64,000 nucleotides of DNA from Tamlana sp038148895 (GTDB lineage Bacteria; Bacteroidota; Bacteroidia; Flavobacteriales; Flavobacteriaceae). The position numbers and the translations under genes were made by a program. This document shows positions 25,333 to 34,569 of the stretch, in pieces. How positions within the stretch are numbered: the first letter of the stretch is position 1; each line of letters starts with the position of its first letter. The notes beneath the pieces were generated by a model. It saw nothing but the letters and a program-made list of their open reading frames with translations. It made no database searches and was not told the origin of the DNA. The stretch is taken from NCBI GenBank assembly GCA_038148895.1, contig JBBVGQ010000006.1. One strand, written 5' to 3'.

Positions 25333-25770
25333 TTATCCTTTAGAAATTTCGTTTGATAGTTCGTTGGTGTCTGAATCCAAATATGGAAAGTGTGCTCTAA
25401 GTTGCTCGCCAGATTTTAAAATGCCTTCAATTAAGCCTTTTTTAAAGTGGCCTTTTTTAAAATGTGCTTGGATAACATCTTTGGTGCTGTTCCAAAAATC
25501 CTTTGGAACCACATTGTTGATGCCTTCATCACCATAAATTACAAAGGTTTTATCTTCAACGGCAACGTAAATCAACACTCCGTTTTGGAGTTTGGTATTG
25601 TCCATTTTTAGAAAATGAAAGACTTCCAAAGCACGATTTGTGGCATCGCCTTTGGCTGTTTTTTCAAGATGCACGCGTATTTCACCAGATGTATTTAACT
25701 CGGCTTGCCTTATGGCCTCAACAATTTCTTGTTCTTCGCCCTTAGTTAAAAAATCTTCAATTTTAGACAT
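25333..25770 (-). CDS. Soluble TPM-domain protein
   Basis: The 145-residue protein is a bare TPM domain without signal peptide or glycine-rich tail (EIVEAIRQAELNTSGEIRVHLE, DKTFVIYGDEGINNVVP). It starts directly at the base after the LemA stop and is followed by the membrane TPM gene, forming a lemA-TPM-TPM operon seen across Bacteroidetes. The soluble form would sit on the cytoplasmic side while its partner is exported. Confidence 0.88.
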   Translation of the reverse strand: MSKIEDFLTKGEEQEIVEAIRQAELNTSGEIRVHLEKTAKGDATNRALEVFHFLKMDNTKLQNGVLIYVAVEDKTFVIYGDEGINNVVPKDFWNSTKDVIQAHFKKGHFKKGLIEGILKSGEQLRAHFPYLDSDTNELSNEISKG

Positions 25771-26358
25771 TTAAAATTCTACTTTTGGTACATTTTCACT
25801 GCCTGGAGCACTTTTAAATCTGGCCATTTCTTCAAAACCAAATAGGCCAGCCAACAATTTTCCTGGGAATTTTGTAGTGTAAATATCGTATGTGTTAACT
25901 GCGTCGTTGTAGCGATTGCGCTCTACGTTAATTCTATTTTCAGTGCCTTCAAGTTGCGATTGTAGTTCTTGAAAGCTTTTATCAGCTTTTAAATCTGGGT
26001 AGCGTTCTACGGTAACCAATAACCTTGACAAAGCACCGCTTAGACCTTGTTGTGCTTGCTGGAATTGCGCCATTTTTTCAGGCGTTAAATCATTCACATC
26101 AATTGTGGTTTTGGTGGCTTGGGCGCGTGCATTGATAACACCTTCCAAAGTCTCTTTTTCATGCGCGGCATAACCTTTAACGGTAGCCACCAAGTTTGGT
26201 ATTAAATCGGCGCGGCGTTGATAGGCACTTTCTACATTGCTCCAAGCGGTTTTTGCATTGGCTTCATATTCTACAGCTGTATTGTTAAATCCTTTTCCCC
26301 AAGAATAGATTCCGAAGACCACTATGGCTACGATAATCCATGGTAAAAATTTCTTCAT
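25771..26358 (-). CDS. lemA: LemA family protein
   Basis: This 195-residue protein has one N-terminal membrane segment (FLPWIIVAIVVFGIYSWG) and a helical LemA domain (AKTAWSNVESAYQRRADLIPNLV, VERYPDLKADKSFQELQSQL, ENRINVERNRYNDAV). Length and motifs are standard. LemA proteins are anchored in the inner membrane with the domain outside; their function is not known. First gene of the lemA-TPM-TPM operon. Confidence 0.94.
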   Translation of the reverse strand: MKKFLPWIIVAIVVFGIYSWGKGFNNTAVEYEANAKTAWSNVESAYQRRADLIPNLVATVKGYAAHEKETLEGVINARAQATKTTIDVNDLTPEKMAQFQQAQQGLSGALSRLLVTVERYPDLKADKSFQELQSQLEGTENRINVERNRYNDAVNTYDIYTTKFPGKLLAGLFGFEEMARFKSAPGSENVPKVEF

Positions 26359-26449
26359 GATAATTTAGTTTAAAGATGTTTTTAAAAGTTATCTATAAGA
26401 CACATTCTTTTTTGAAAAGTTACGTTTTAAAAACATTTTTTTTCAAAGA

Positions 26450-26779
26450 TTAAAGATGTTCCTTTATTTTGATAAGTTGGTTTTTTATCTCCTCGAGTTT
26501 GCTGACGATTTCAAAATTGCTAAGGGCTTGTTTTTTTTCTTCCTTTAAATGTGTTTTTGCACCTTCTAAAGTAAAACCGCGTTCTTTTACAAGATGGTAA
26601 ATGAACTTAAGGTTTTTGATGTCTTCTGGAGTGAATTTTCGGTTTCCTTTAGCGTTCTTTTTAGGCTTTAGCACATCAAATTCCTTTTCCCAAAAGCGAA
26701 TTAATGAGGTGTTAACTCCAAAGGCCTTGGCAACTTCACCAATGCTATAATATCGTTTTTCTGGTAATTCTATGTGCAT
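26450..26779 (-). CDS. MerR-family transcriptional regulator
   Basis: The 109-residue protein has a winged-helix MerR domain (YYSIGEVAKAFGVNTSLIRFWEKEFDVLKPKKNAKGNRKF in three blocks) and a short coiled-coil tail, without a cysteine-rich or ligand-binding domain. That small form is common in Bacteroidetes. Its start overlaps the stop of the upstream M23 peptidase gene by one base (TAATG), so the two are coupled. Targets are unknown. Confidence 0.9.
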   Translation of the reverse strand: MHIELPEKRYYSIGEVAKAFGVNTSLIRFWEKEFDVLKPKKNAKGNRKFTPEDIKNLKFIYHLVKERGFTLEGAKTHLKEEKKQALSNFEIVSKLEEIKNQLIKIKEHL

Positions 26780-27750
26780 TAGTCTAAAGATTGGTTTTCA
26801 AGAGAAGCATGCTCCAGTAGTTTGTTGAATTCTTCTGCTGTTAAACTTCCGTAGTAGAAATTAATTGGGTTGATGCGGTTGTCATCCTTAAAAATCTCAT
26901 AATGCAAATGTGGTGCTTCAGACCGTCCTGTGCTTCCTACAAAGCCAATAAGGTCACCCCTTCTTACCTTTTGGTTCTTTCTCACATTATACTTGTATAA
27001 ATGGGCGTACAAGCTAGTGTAGCCATAACCATGGTCAATGCGAATGTGGTTTCCGTAACCCGTTGCACGGTTATCTGCTCTAACAACAACACCATCGCCA
27101 CTGGCATAAACAGGAGTTCCGCGCGGTGCTGTAAAATCCATACCCCAATGCATTTTTCTTGCTTTTGTAAAGGGATCCGATCGCATACCGTAGCCAGATG
27201 CCATGCGCGTTAAGTCTTCGTTGCTTACGGGTTGAATGGCAGGAATGGCCGCCAACAGTTTTTCTTTTTCTGCAGCTAATACGGCGATTTCATCTAGAGA
27301 CTTGGATTGAACAACTATTTGTTTTTGTAAAATATCCAAACGCTTGTTGCTTTCAATAATTAATTTAGAATTGTCAAAGCCTTCTAAGCTTTTATAGCGG
27401 TTAATACCGCCAAACCCAGCTCTACGTTGTTCTTCCGGAATTGGGTTTGCTTCAAAGTAAACTCGGTAAATGTTGTTATCTCGCTCAGCTACATTCGCCA
27501 AAACAGCCTCGGCCTGATCCATTTTTTTGTTGAGCAGTTCAAATTGCAATTTGGCATTTTCCAACTCTCTTTTCATAGCCCGTTCCTTTGGTGATTCTAT
27601 ATATTGGCCTGCAATAAAAACAAAGATAAAGGCAAAAAGTCCTGAAGCTAAAATAAAGAAAGAGGCATACTTAAAAGTTGTTCTTTTTTTGCGTTCAATC
27701 TTCCGGTATGAAAGTGTTTCAGGATCGTAGTAATATTTTACCTTACTCAT
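26779..27750 (-). CDS. M23 (LytM-type) peptidoglycan endopeptidase
   Basis: The 323-residue protein has one N-terminal membrane helix (about 29-50) and a coiled coil (about 65-115; REL..AKLQFELLNKKMDQAE). A C-terminal M23 domain carries the zinc-binding set HWGMDFTAPRG and APHLHYEIF. It is anchored in the inner membrane and should act on cell-wall peptides in the periplasm, or help activate amidases. It shares an operon with the small MerR gene and is divergent from alaS. A minus-strand TAATTTTG at 27866-27859 could be its promoter. Confidence 0.92.
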   Translation of the reverse strand: MSKVKYYYDPETLSYRKIERKKRTTFKYASFFILASGLFAFIFVFIAGQYIESPKERAMKRELENAKLQFELLNKKMDQAEAVLANVAERDNNIYRVYFEANPIPEEQRRAGFGGINRYKSLEGFDNSKLIIESNKRLDILQKQIVVQSKSLDEIAVLAAEKEKLLAAIPAIQPVSNEDLTRMASGYGMRSDPFTKARKMHWGMDFTAPRGTPVYASGDGVVVRADNRATGYGNHIRIDHGYGYTSLYAHLYKYNVRKNQKVRRGDLIGFVGSTGRSEAPHLHYEIFKDDNRINPINFYYGSLTAEEFNKLLEHASLENQSLD

Positions 27751-27764
27751 TTCTTAAATTATAC

Positions 27765-27772
27765 TATTTTTG
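27765..27772 (+). promoter_or_regulatory. -7 box, possible alaS promoter
   Basis: TATTTTTG matches TAnnTTTG. It lies 163 bp before alaS, so the leader would be about 155 nt. No -33 TTG is seen, so this is weak. Confidence 0.3.
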
Positions 27773-27934
27773 CGCTTTGAAAACTTTAGTTGCAAAACGC
27801 GAATTTTGTAAAAAACGAACAAACCAATAAAATATTATAGAAATTGGTTTGGTTATTCAAAATTAGGGTGAGTAAAGATAAAAATTGTTTTGTAATTAGA
27901 GCCAAATAACCGAAAAGAGAATATTTTATATTTT

Positions 27935-30547
27935 ATGAAGTCTCAAGACATCCGTTCTAAGTTTTTAAGTTTTTTTGAAGATAAAAAGCATACCATCGTG
28001 CCATCAGCCCCCATGGTTTTAAAGGACGACCCAACGTTAATGTTCGTAAACTCAGGCATGGCGCCGTTTAAGGAGTATTTTTTAGGCAATGCGCAACCAA
28101 AAAGTAACAGATTGACTGATAGTCAAAAGTGTTTGCGTGTTTCGGGTAAACATAACGATTTAGAAGAGGTTGGCTACGATACCTACCACCATACGCTTTT
28201 TGAAATGTTAGGGAACTGGAGCTTTGGCGATTACTTTAAGGAAGAAGCCATTGCTTGGGCTTGGGAATTGCTAACAGAGGTTTTTGGCATTGATAAAGAT
28301 ATTCTGTACGTGTCTGTTTTTGAGGGAAGTGAAGATGACAAATTAGGCATGGATACCGAGGCTTTTGAGATTTGGAAAAAATACATTTCAGAAGACCGCA
28401 TTTTAAAAGGAAACAAAAAAGACAATTTCTGGGAAATGGGCGATCAAGGACCATGCGGGCCATGTAGTGAAATACATGTTGATATCCGTTCTAAAGAAGA
28501 AAAAGCCAAAACTCCAGGAAAGGATTTGGTAAACAAAGACCATCCACAAGTTGTGGAAATATGGAACCTGGTTTTTATGCAATACAATCGAAAAGCAAAT
28601 GGAAGCCTTGAGGTTTTGCCCAATAAGCATATAGACACCGGAATGGGTTTTGAACGTTTATGTATGGTATTACAAGGGGTGCAATCCAATTACGACACCG
28701 ATGTTTTTACGCCATTAATTAGAGAGATTGAAACTATTACCAACAAGAATTACGGCAAAAATGAAAAGACCGATGTTGCCATTCGCGTTATTGCCGATCA
28801 TGTTCGTGCCGTGGCGTTTTCCATTGCAGACGGGCAATTGCCAAGCAATACAGGAGCTGGCTATGTAATACGCCGAATTTTACGTCGCGCCGTGCGTTAC
28901 GGATTTACCTTTTTGGACAAAAAGGAACCATTTATTTACAGATTGGTTGATGTGTTGAGCGAGAAAATGGGACAAGCTTTCCCAGAAATAAAAACCCAAA
29001 AAGTATTGGTTGAAAGTGTCATTAAAGAAGAGGAACAATCCTTTTTAAGAACTTTAGATCAAGGTTTAGTGCTTTTAAATGGTATTGTTGAAGAAACAAA
29101 AGGTGATATTGTTTCTGGTGAAAAGGCTTTCGAACTGTATGACACTTATGGTTTCCCCATAGACTTAACGGCTTTGATTCTTTCCGAAAAGGGAATGAAG
29201 CTTGACGAAAAGGGATTTAAGGAAGAACTTCAAAAACAAAAAGATCGTTCTCGAGCTGCCAGTGAAATGAGCACGGACGATTGGACGGTTTTAAGCGAAG
29301 ATTTTGAGGAAGAATTTGTGGGCTATGACACGCTTGAGGCCAAAGTTAAAATAACTCGGTACCGAAAAGTGACTTCCAAAAAGGATGGAGATATGTACCA
29401 ATTGGTATTCAACATCACCCCATTTTACCCCGAAGGTGGTGGCCAAGTGGGAGACAAAGGTTATTTGGAAGATAGTCATGGCGGTGTAATCTACATTCTG
29501 GACACCAAAAAGGAAAATAACGTGATTATCCATTTTTCAAAAGAGTTACCAAACCATATCAACGAAACATTTAAGGCGGTGGTTGATGCCAAAGTTCGTT
29601 ACAGAACTGAATGCAACCATACGGCAACACATTTGTTGCACCAAGCTTTACGGGAAGTTTTAGGAACTCATGTGGAACAAAAAGGTAGTGCGGTAAATGC
29701 TCGACATTTACGTTTTGATTTTTCGCATTTTTCAAAATTGACAGTTGAAGAATTGCGCGATGTTGAGGATTTTGTAAACCGAAGGATTGAAGGGAAATTA
29801 CCTTTGGAAGAAAAGCGAAATATTCCAAAAGAAGAAGCTATTGCCGAAGGTGCTATGAGTTTATTTGGTGAAAAGTATGGCGATACTGTTCGGGCTATCC
29901 GTTTTGGAAAATCAATCGAGCTTTGTGGGGGTACACATGTTAAGAACACTTCAGATATTTGGCATTTTAAAATTGTTTCAGAAGGCGCCGTTGCGGCAGG
30001 TATTCGACGTATAGAGGCTATAACCAATGATGCCGTTAAAGACTTTTATTTTGAAAATAACCGAGCGTATTTTGAGATGAAAGATTTGCTCAACAATGCA
30101 AAAGAACCTGTTAAGGCACTTCAAAATTTACAGGAAGAAAACGCCAATTTAAAAAAGCAAATTGAGAGCCTTTTAAAAGATAAAGCTAAAAATATTAAAG
30201 GTGAACTTAAAAGTGAGTTGACTGAAATTAACGGTGTTCAATTTTTGGCCAAAAAATTAGATTTAGATGCTGTAGGATTAAAAGATGTCGCTTTTGAACT
30301 GGGCAGCCAGTTTAATAATTTGTTTTTGTTGTTCGGAAGTGAACAAGATGGAAAGGCGCTTTTAACCTGTTACATTTCAAAAGGATTGGTTGCTGAAAAA
30401 GGTTTGAATGCAGGGCAAGTGGTGAGGGAGTTAGGCAAGCTAATCCAAGGTGGTGGTGGCGGCCAACCATTTTTTGCGACTGCGGGTGGTAAAAATCCTG
30501 ATGGTATTGATGTGGCATTAGAAGCGGCTCTCACTTATATTAAATAA
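27935..30547 (+). CDS. alaS: Alanyl-tRNA synthetase
   Basis: The 870-residue enzyme charges tRNA-Ala. The class II core (SGMAPFKEYF, FEMLGNWSFGDYF, GDQGPCGPCSEIH, DTGMGFERL) is followed by the editing domain with zinc motifs HTATHLLH and CGGTH. A C-terminal coiled coil and a glycine-rich DHHA1-like end (GGGGGQPFFATAGG) complete it. Length and order are standard. The left arm of an inverted repeat begins at the base right after its stop codon. Confidence 0.98.
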   Translation: MKSQDIRSKFLSFFEDKKHTIVPSAPMVLKDDPTLMFVNSGMAPFKEYFLGNAQPKSNRLTDSQKCLRVSGKHNDLEEVGYDTYHHTLFEMLGNWSFGDYFKEEAIAWAWELLTEVFGIDKDILYVSVFEGSEDDKLGMDTEAFEIWKKYISEDRILKGNKKDNFWEMGDQGPCGPCSEIHVDIRSKEEKAKTPGKDLVNKDHPQVVEIWNLVFMQYNRKANGSLEVLPNKHIDTGMGFERLCMVLQGVQSNYDTDVFTPLIREIETITNKNYGKNEKTDVAIRVIADHVRAVAFSIADGQLPSNTGAGYVIRRILRRAVRYGFTFLDKKEPFIYRLVDVLSEKMGQAFPEIKTQKVLVESVIKEEEQSFLRTLDQGLVLLNGIVEETKGDIVSGEKAFELYDTYGFPIDLTALILSEKGMKLDEKGFKEELQKQKDRSRAASEMSTDDWTVLSEDFEEEFVGYDTLEAKVKITRYRKVTSKKDGDMYQLVFNITPFYPEGGGQVGDKGYLEDSHGGVIYILDTKKENNVIIHFSKELPNHINETFKAVVDAKVRYRTECNHTATHLLHQALREVLGTHVEQKGSAVNARHLRFDFSHFSKLTVEELRDVEDFVNRRIEGKLPLEEKRNIPKEEAIAEGAMSLFGEKYGDTVRAIRFGKSIELCGGTHVKNTSDIWHFKIVSEGAVAAGIRRIEAITNDAVKDFYFENNRAYFEMKDLLNNAKEPVKALQNLQEENANLKKQIESLLKDKAKNIKGELKSELTEINGVQFLAKKLDLDAVGLKDVAFELGSQFNNLFLLFGSEQDGKALLTCYISKGLVAEKGLNAGQVVRELGKLIQGGGGGQPFFATAGGKNPDGIDVALEAALTYIK

Positions 30548-30573
30548 TCTCGCGAAGACGCAAAATCGCAAAG
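30548..30573 (+). repeat. Left arm of the inverted repeat framing the GxxExxY gene
   Basis: This 26-bp arm starts TCTCGCGAAGACGCA and ends CGCAAAG. It matches the reverse complement of 30960-30985 at 21 of 26 positions. It begins at the base after the alaS stop and ends 3 bp before the GxxExxY start. Confidence 0.8.
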
Positions 30574-30576
30574 AAT

Positions 30577-30954
30577 ATGACCGAAAATGAACTGGCAACT
30601 ATTATTGTTGATAAATGTTATCGGATTCATGTTGAACTTGGTCCAGGACTGCTAGAATCTGTTTACGAAGAAGTTTTGTTTTATGAGCTTAAACAAGAAG
30701 GGTTGGATGTTAAGTGCCAACTTGGGCTTCCGGTTTTTTATAAAGACCTTAAGATGGAGCTTGGTTTTAGAGCAGATTTAATCGTTGAAAATAAAGTTAT
30801 TATCGAGATTAAATCAATCCAAAAAATCGAACCTGTTCATTCAAAACAATTATTAACATACTTGAAAATTACAGATTTAAGATTAGGTTTATTAATTAAT
30901 TTTAATGAAGTATTAATTAAGAATGGAATAAAAAGAATAGTGAACAATTTATGA
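30577..30954 (+). CDS. GxxExxY protein, PD-(D/E)XK nuclease fold
   Basis: The 125-residue protein shows the family motif GPGLLESVY (Gly24, Glu27, Tyr30). It has a nuclease-fold active-site pattern: Asp67 in FRADLIV, Glu77-Ile-Lys79 in IIEIKS, and the following helix QLLTYLK. This is the layout of the PDDEXK_3/GxxExxY family, small proteins present in many scattered copies in Bacteroidetes and other bacteria. Its biochemical role is not established. The gene fills the space between two 26-bp inverted repeats, leaving 3 and 5 bp, which suggests a compact mobile unit. No transposase or toxin-antitoxin partner is adjacent. Codon use is like that of its neighbours. Confidence 0.92.
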   Translation: MTENELATIIVDKCYRIHVELGPGLLESVYEEVLFYELKQEGLDVKCQLGLPVFYKDLKMELGFRADLIVENKVIIEIKSIQKIEPVHSKQLLTYLKITDLRLGLLINFNEVLIKNGIKRIVNNL

Positions 30955-30959
30955 TTTTG

Positions 30960-30985
30960 CTTTGCGCCACTGCGTCTTAGCGAGA
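30960..30985 (-). repeat. Right arm of the inverted repeat framing the GxxExxY gene
   Basis: The reverse complement begins TCTCGCTAAGACGCA and ends CGCAAAG. It begins 5 bp after the GxxExxY stop and ends 7 bp before the next gene. The whole unit, 30548-30985, is 438 bp. I see no clear target-site duplication outside the arms. Confidence 0.8.
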
Positions 30986-30992
30986 AACCAAA

Positions 30993-31958
30993 ATGAAACT
31001 CCAAACCCAAATACCGTTAGAAAAACAGTCTGAACATTTAATAGACTACAATTCTAATGTGTTGCTCTTTGGGTCGTGCTTTACGGAAAATATTGGAGGT
31101 AAGCTAAACTATTTTAAGTTTCAAAATCTTCAAAATCCGTTTGGTATTCTTTTTCATCCTAAAGCCATCCAAAATTTGATTTCCTATGCTATTGAAGGGA
31201 AAAAATATTCAGAAAAGGACATTTTTTTTCATAACGAGCAATGGCATTGTTTTGACGCGCATTCAAGACTGAGTTCGTCTTTAAAAGATGACTTATTTAA
31301 TGAATTAAATAACCAAATTGCGCTGACTAATAAAGGGATACAAAAGGCAACGCATATCATTATTACACTGGGTACGTCCTGGGTTTACCGTTTTATTGAA
31401 TCTGGTACCATTGTAGCCAATTGCCATAAAGTTCCCCAAAAACAATTTTCTAAAGAGTTGTTGTCTGTTGAAGAAGTTGCCGAATCTTTGCAAGGCATTA
31501 TTGATTCAATAAAAGGTGTCAATCCAGAAGCGACCATAATTTTTACAGTTTCACCTGTACGGCATTTAAAGGATGGCTTTGTTGAAAACACACAAAGCAA
31601 ATCGCATTTAATAACAGCCATTCACCGAGTTTTGAATCAAGAATCGTCAAATGGCAATCGTAATTCACATTATTTCCCTTCCTATGAAATTGTTATGGAC
31701 GAACTTCGCGATTACCGTTTCTATTCAGAGGATATGATTCATCCCAACCAAACGGCAGTAAATTATATTTGGGAAAGATTTCTGCAGGTTTGGATGTCTT
31801 CCAAAACATTAAAAATTATGGAAGAAGTTGATACAATACAAAAAGGGCTTCAGCACAAACCATTCAATGTAAATTCCTCAGTACACCAAGCCTTTCTTCA
31901 AAATTTGCAGGCTAAAAAATTAGAAATCCAAAGACAATTCCCACAAATTGTGTTTTAA
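30993..31958 (+). CDS. GSCFA domain protein
   Basis: The 321-residue protein contains LLFGSCFTENIGGKL near residue 27, the motif that names the GSCFA family, followed by NPFGILFHP and later IFTVSPVRHLKDG and EDMIHPNQTAVNYIW. These resemble SGNH-type hydrolase blocks (Ser in GSC, DxxH-like end). It has no signal peptide. In flavobacteria it usually follows alaS directly; here the GxxExxY unit separates them. Substrate unknown. Confidence 0.9.
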   Translation: MKLQTQIPLEKQSEHLIDYNSNVLLFGSCFTENIGGKLNYFKFQNLQNPFGILFHPKAIQNLISYAIEGKKYSEKDIFFHNEQWHCFDAHSRLSSSLKDDLFNELNNQIALTNKGIQKATHIIITLGTSWVYRFIESGTIVANCHKVPQKQFSKELLSVEEVAESLQGIIDSIKGVNPEATIIFTVSPVRHLKDGFVENTQSKSHLITAIHRVLNQESSNGNRNSHYFPSYEIVMDELRDYRFYSEDMIHPNQTAVNYIWERFLQVWMSSKTLKIMEEVDTIQKGLQHKPFNVNSSVHQAFLQNLQAKKLEIQRQFPQIVF

Positions 31959-32038
31959 AAATACGTAATTCATCGTATTGATTCCATTTGTTTATTGTTT
32001 GAGCTTTGTTGGACTATTAATCAACAAATATTTCAACA

Positions 32039-32587
32039 ATGAGAAATTTAAAACGAATTGTGTTAGTCTTAATGATGGGTTCATTGCTAACATGGTCATC
32101 ATGTTCAAAAAGTGATGACGGAGGGGGAGGAGACGCTACTGCTGCCGCTGGGACTTTAACTGCAACCGTTGACGGGAAATCTTATCAATCCATGGAGATT
32201 TCGTCATCGGCAACACTTGTAAATGCAGGCTCAGTCAAGAATTTAGTAATCATTGCATCTAATAGTGATGGCAACGCATTTGCCATGACCATTTTTGGAT
32301 ACACTGGTACAGGAACTTATGAGTTTACCGGGGCGAATGTAGCGGTTACCAATACAGCATCTTACACCGAAACGGCTGTGAACTTAAGTAATCCAATGGC
32401 TTCAACAACCGAAATATGGCAAGCGCCTTTTGATGCTACACTGGCAGGTTCAATTACCATTGATGAAGAAACCGCTACCAATCTTAAGGGGACTTTTTCA
32501 TTCACCTGCAAAAATGTAAATGGAGACCAATCCATTAAAAATGTCACTTCAGGCGCATTTAATCTAGAAATACAAACCGCAACATAA
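32039..32587 (+). CDS. DUF6252-like surface lipoprotein
   Basis: The 182-residue protein has an SPII signal (WSSC) followed by SKSDDGGGGD, an Asp-rich stretch right after the lipid cysteine that fits the Bacteroidetes signal for export to the cell surface. The rest is a beta-rich domain (GTLTATVDGKSYQS, NAFAMTIFGYTGTGTYEF, GTFSFTCKN) like DUF6252 proteins, in which a small metabolite or calcium role is unproven. It is followed 55 bp later by a beta-propeller gene. Confidence 0.8.
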   Translation: MRNLKRIVLVLMMGSLLTWSSCSKSDDGGGGDATAAAGTLTATVDGKSYQSMEISSSATLVNAGSVKNLVIIASNSDGNAFAMTIFGYTGTGTYEFTGANVAVTNTASYTETAVNLSNPMASTTEIWQAPFDATLAGSITIDEETATNLKGTFSFTCKNVNGDQSIKNVTSGAFNLEIQTAT

Positions 32588-32642
32588 TTAAAGAATTAAG
32601 TGTTTAAACTTGAATCTTAATTCAAAATAAAAATATTCAACA

Positions 32643-34493
32643 ATGATAGATTTAAAAAAAATAGTGATGCTGATAACTATAATGTTATTGGCCCACGCAG
32701 GATGGTCCCAAAAAACTACACCAGACTACCAATATGCTTTTGATGGACAAGTAAAATGGCTAATACTGCATGAATCTGGAACTTTATTGGCATCAACAGG
32801 AGAGGCATTGGCCGGAATAAGACCCAATAGCCATGAAGTGTCTTTTAAGCTTGAGCGACTTAAAAAAGTTAAAGAGGAAAACCTTGAGTTTGTTCCAGGT
32901 ACACCTTATGTAATCATTAAGCCACGCGGTATTTTTATGCATACCGTTGTTGTTGATGTAGTAAAAGGTAAGATTGTTTTCGATTCAAAGGAAGAAAATT
33001 GGCAAAACGGAGTAACCAGCAGGTATTTCTTAGGGCCTGAGATGATGTTTGTAGTTAATGGAATGCATAAGGAAGAAGGAAATAAGTATACAGGAGGAGT
33101 TGGTCTATATGATTTAAAAACAGGAAAACTCGTAAATATTTTTGAGCGGAAAGCTGCAAATCCTATGGTTGGTGAGCCCGATATTTTGGGCGATAATATT
33201 GTTATTCCAGGCATGAAAAATGTTGAGTGCTATTCAATAAGCACAGGTGTTGTTAAGTGGACGGCAGACATAAAGAATGCCTCAAATATTGCTGCAAATG
33301 AAGACTCTAAGGAGATTTATGCATTTCAAACAAAGGGAGACAACACAGTAGTTCATAAAATAAATGCTGAGACCGGTGCAGACATGTGGCCAGACGGCAA
33401 TAAAATAAAAGGAGTTATTTCAACGGTAGAGTTTACGGATAAGGGATTGGCTATTGTAACCAATATTTTAAGTGGTGGAAGTAAACTTATGAGCAAACTT
33501 AAAGGCTCAGGAACCTCAAAAGTATATCTTTTGGATTTGAATACAGGTGCCGACCTATGGGATAAATCGCCAAAAACCAAAGGCATCATCAATCATTTTT
33601 ATGTTGAGGATGATGGTATTCTTTTTGGAGTTTCGGATGGAGGCATCAATAAAATTGGCTTTGACGGTACACCACGTTGGAGAAAACCATTAAATACAGG
33701 ACCAGCAATACAAATCATGGCAACTGTACCAACGGGGCTTCTTTATATATCTGAAACTGATGCTGATATTATTGATATGTCAAGCGGCGAATCGGTTTTT
33801 GGCAAAGCCATTAAATACAAGAATTCTGAAGCAATAGCTTCCACTTACGATAAAGTTCGAGACAGGTTCCTTATTACCTGTAAGGATGGTGTTTACGAAG
33901 TGAATGGAAATACTGGAGAGTACAATTTAATTGCTGGAAAAACCAAATTTGAAGGTAAAGAAGATCCAACAGGAATTGAAGTGAGGGATAATGGAATATT
34001 GTTAACCGCTTCACAAAATTTAGAAATGTTAGGCTTTCAAGGAGACTCTAATTGGCATGTGTACCATCGTGCACCGGGCAAAAGTGCTTTTGGGCTTGCC
34101 ATAGTTGGTGCATTGACATTAGCATCGGCTTCGGCATCTATTTCCCACTCAGCGTCTGCCGGATATATGAAAGGTGCGGGTGTTCCATCTTATAATAGTT
34201 CGGTTCAATATCACGAACAACAAGCTGAAAGTTGGGCCAATGTTGCCGATGCAGGATTTCAGGAAATGGCAAAACGTTTTAAAGCTACTAAGGCTACGGC
34301 AAATTCTGCGTTTATTTTAACCAAAGTAGATGATGGAGTTGCACTGGTTAAAGTAGATAAAGATTCAGGAAAAACATTGAACGAAATTGTAATTAAAGAT
34401 AAAGATCCTATGTACGAAGTTGACGATATTGCAGGTTTTCTTTATTTCAAAGACAAAGGAAATAACATAAGCGCTTTCGATTTAAATAAATAA
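32643..34493 (+). CDS. Exported PQQ-like beta-propeller protein
   Basis: The 616-residue protein has a signal peptide (LITIMLLAHAGWSQ) and repeated propeller blades (GGVGLYDLKTGKLV, YLLDLNTGADLW, GFDGTPRWRKPLNT). No PQQ cofactor residues or dehydrogenase signature are clear, so it is probably a non-enzymatic WD40/PQQ-type propeller. An Ala/Ser-rich hydrophobic patch (about residues 480-505) is a possible insertion. It is likely periplasmic or secreted. Function unknown; it is followed by a terminator. Confidence 0.8.
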   Translation: MIDLKKIVMLITIMLLAHAGWSQKTTPDYQYAFDGQVKWLILHESGTLLASTGEALAGIRPNSHEVSFKLERLKKVKEENLEFVPGTPYVIIKPRGIFMHTVVVDVVKGKIVFDSKEENWQNGVTSRYFLGPEMMFVVNGMHKEEGNKYTGGVGLYDLKTGKLVNIFERKAANPMVGEPDILGDNIVIPGMKNVECYSISTGVVKWTADIKNASNIAANEDSKEIYAFQTKGDNTVVHKINAETGADMWPDGNKIKGVISTVEFTDKGLAIVTNILSGGSKLMSKLKGSGTSKVYLLDLNTGADLWDKSPKTKGIINHFYVEDDGILFGVSDGGINKIGFDGTPRWRKPLNTGPAIQIMATVPTGLLYISETDADIIDMSSGESVFGKAIKYKNSEAIASTYDKVRDRFLITCKDGVYEVNGNTGEYNLIAGKTKFEGKEDPTGIEVRDNGILLTASQNLEMLGFQGDSNWHVYHRAPGKSAFGLAIVGALTLASASASISHSASAGYMKGAGVPSYNSSVQYHEQQAESWANVADAGFQEMAKRFKATKATANSAFILTKVDDGVALVKVDKDSGKTLNEIVIKDKDPMYEVDDIAGFLYFKDKGNNISAFDLNK

Positions 34494-34516
34494 ATCTTGT
34501 TGTTGAGATTTTTTAT

Positions 34517-34558
34517 GATTAAGTGTGGTATTAACACTACTGCGCTTAATCTTTTTTT
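34517..34558 (+). terminator. Terminator after the beta-propeller gene
   Basis: GATTAAG (34517-34523) pairs with CTTAATC (34545-34551), with GTGT/ACAC pairing inside, followed by seven T residues. Confidence 0.75.
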
Positions 34559-34569
34559 ATAACATTTTG

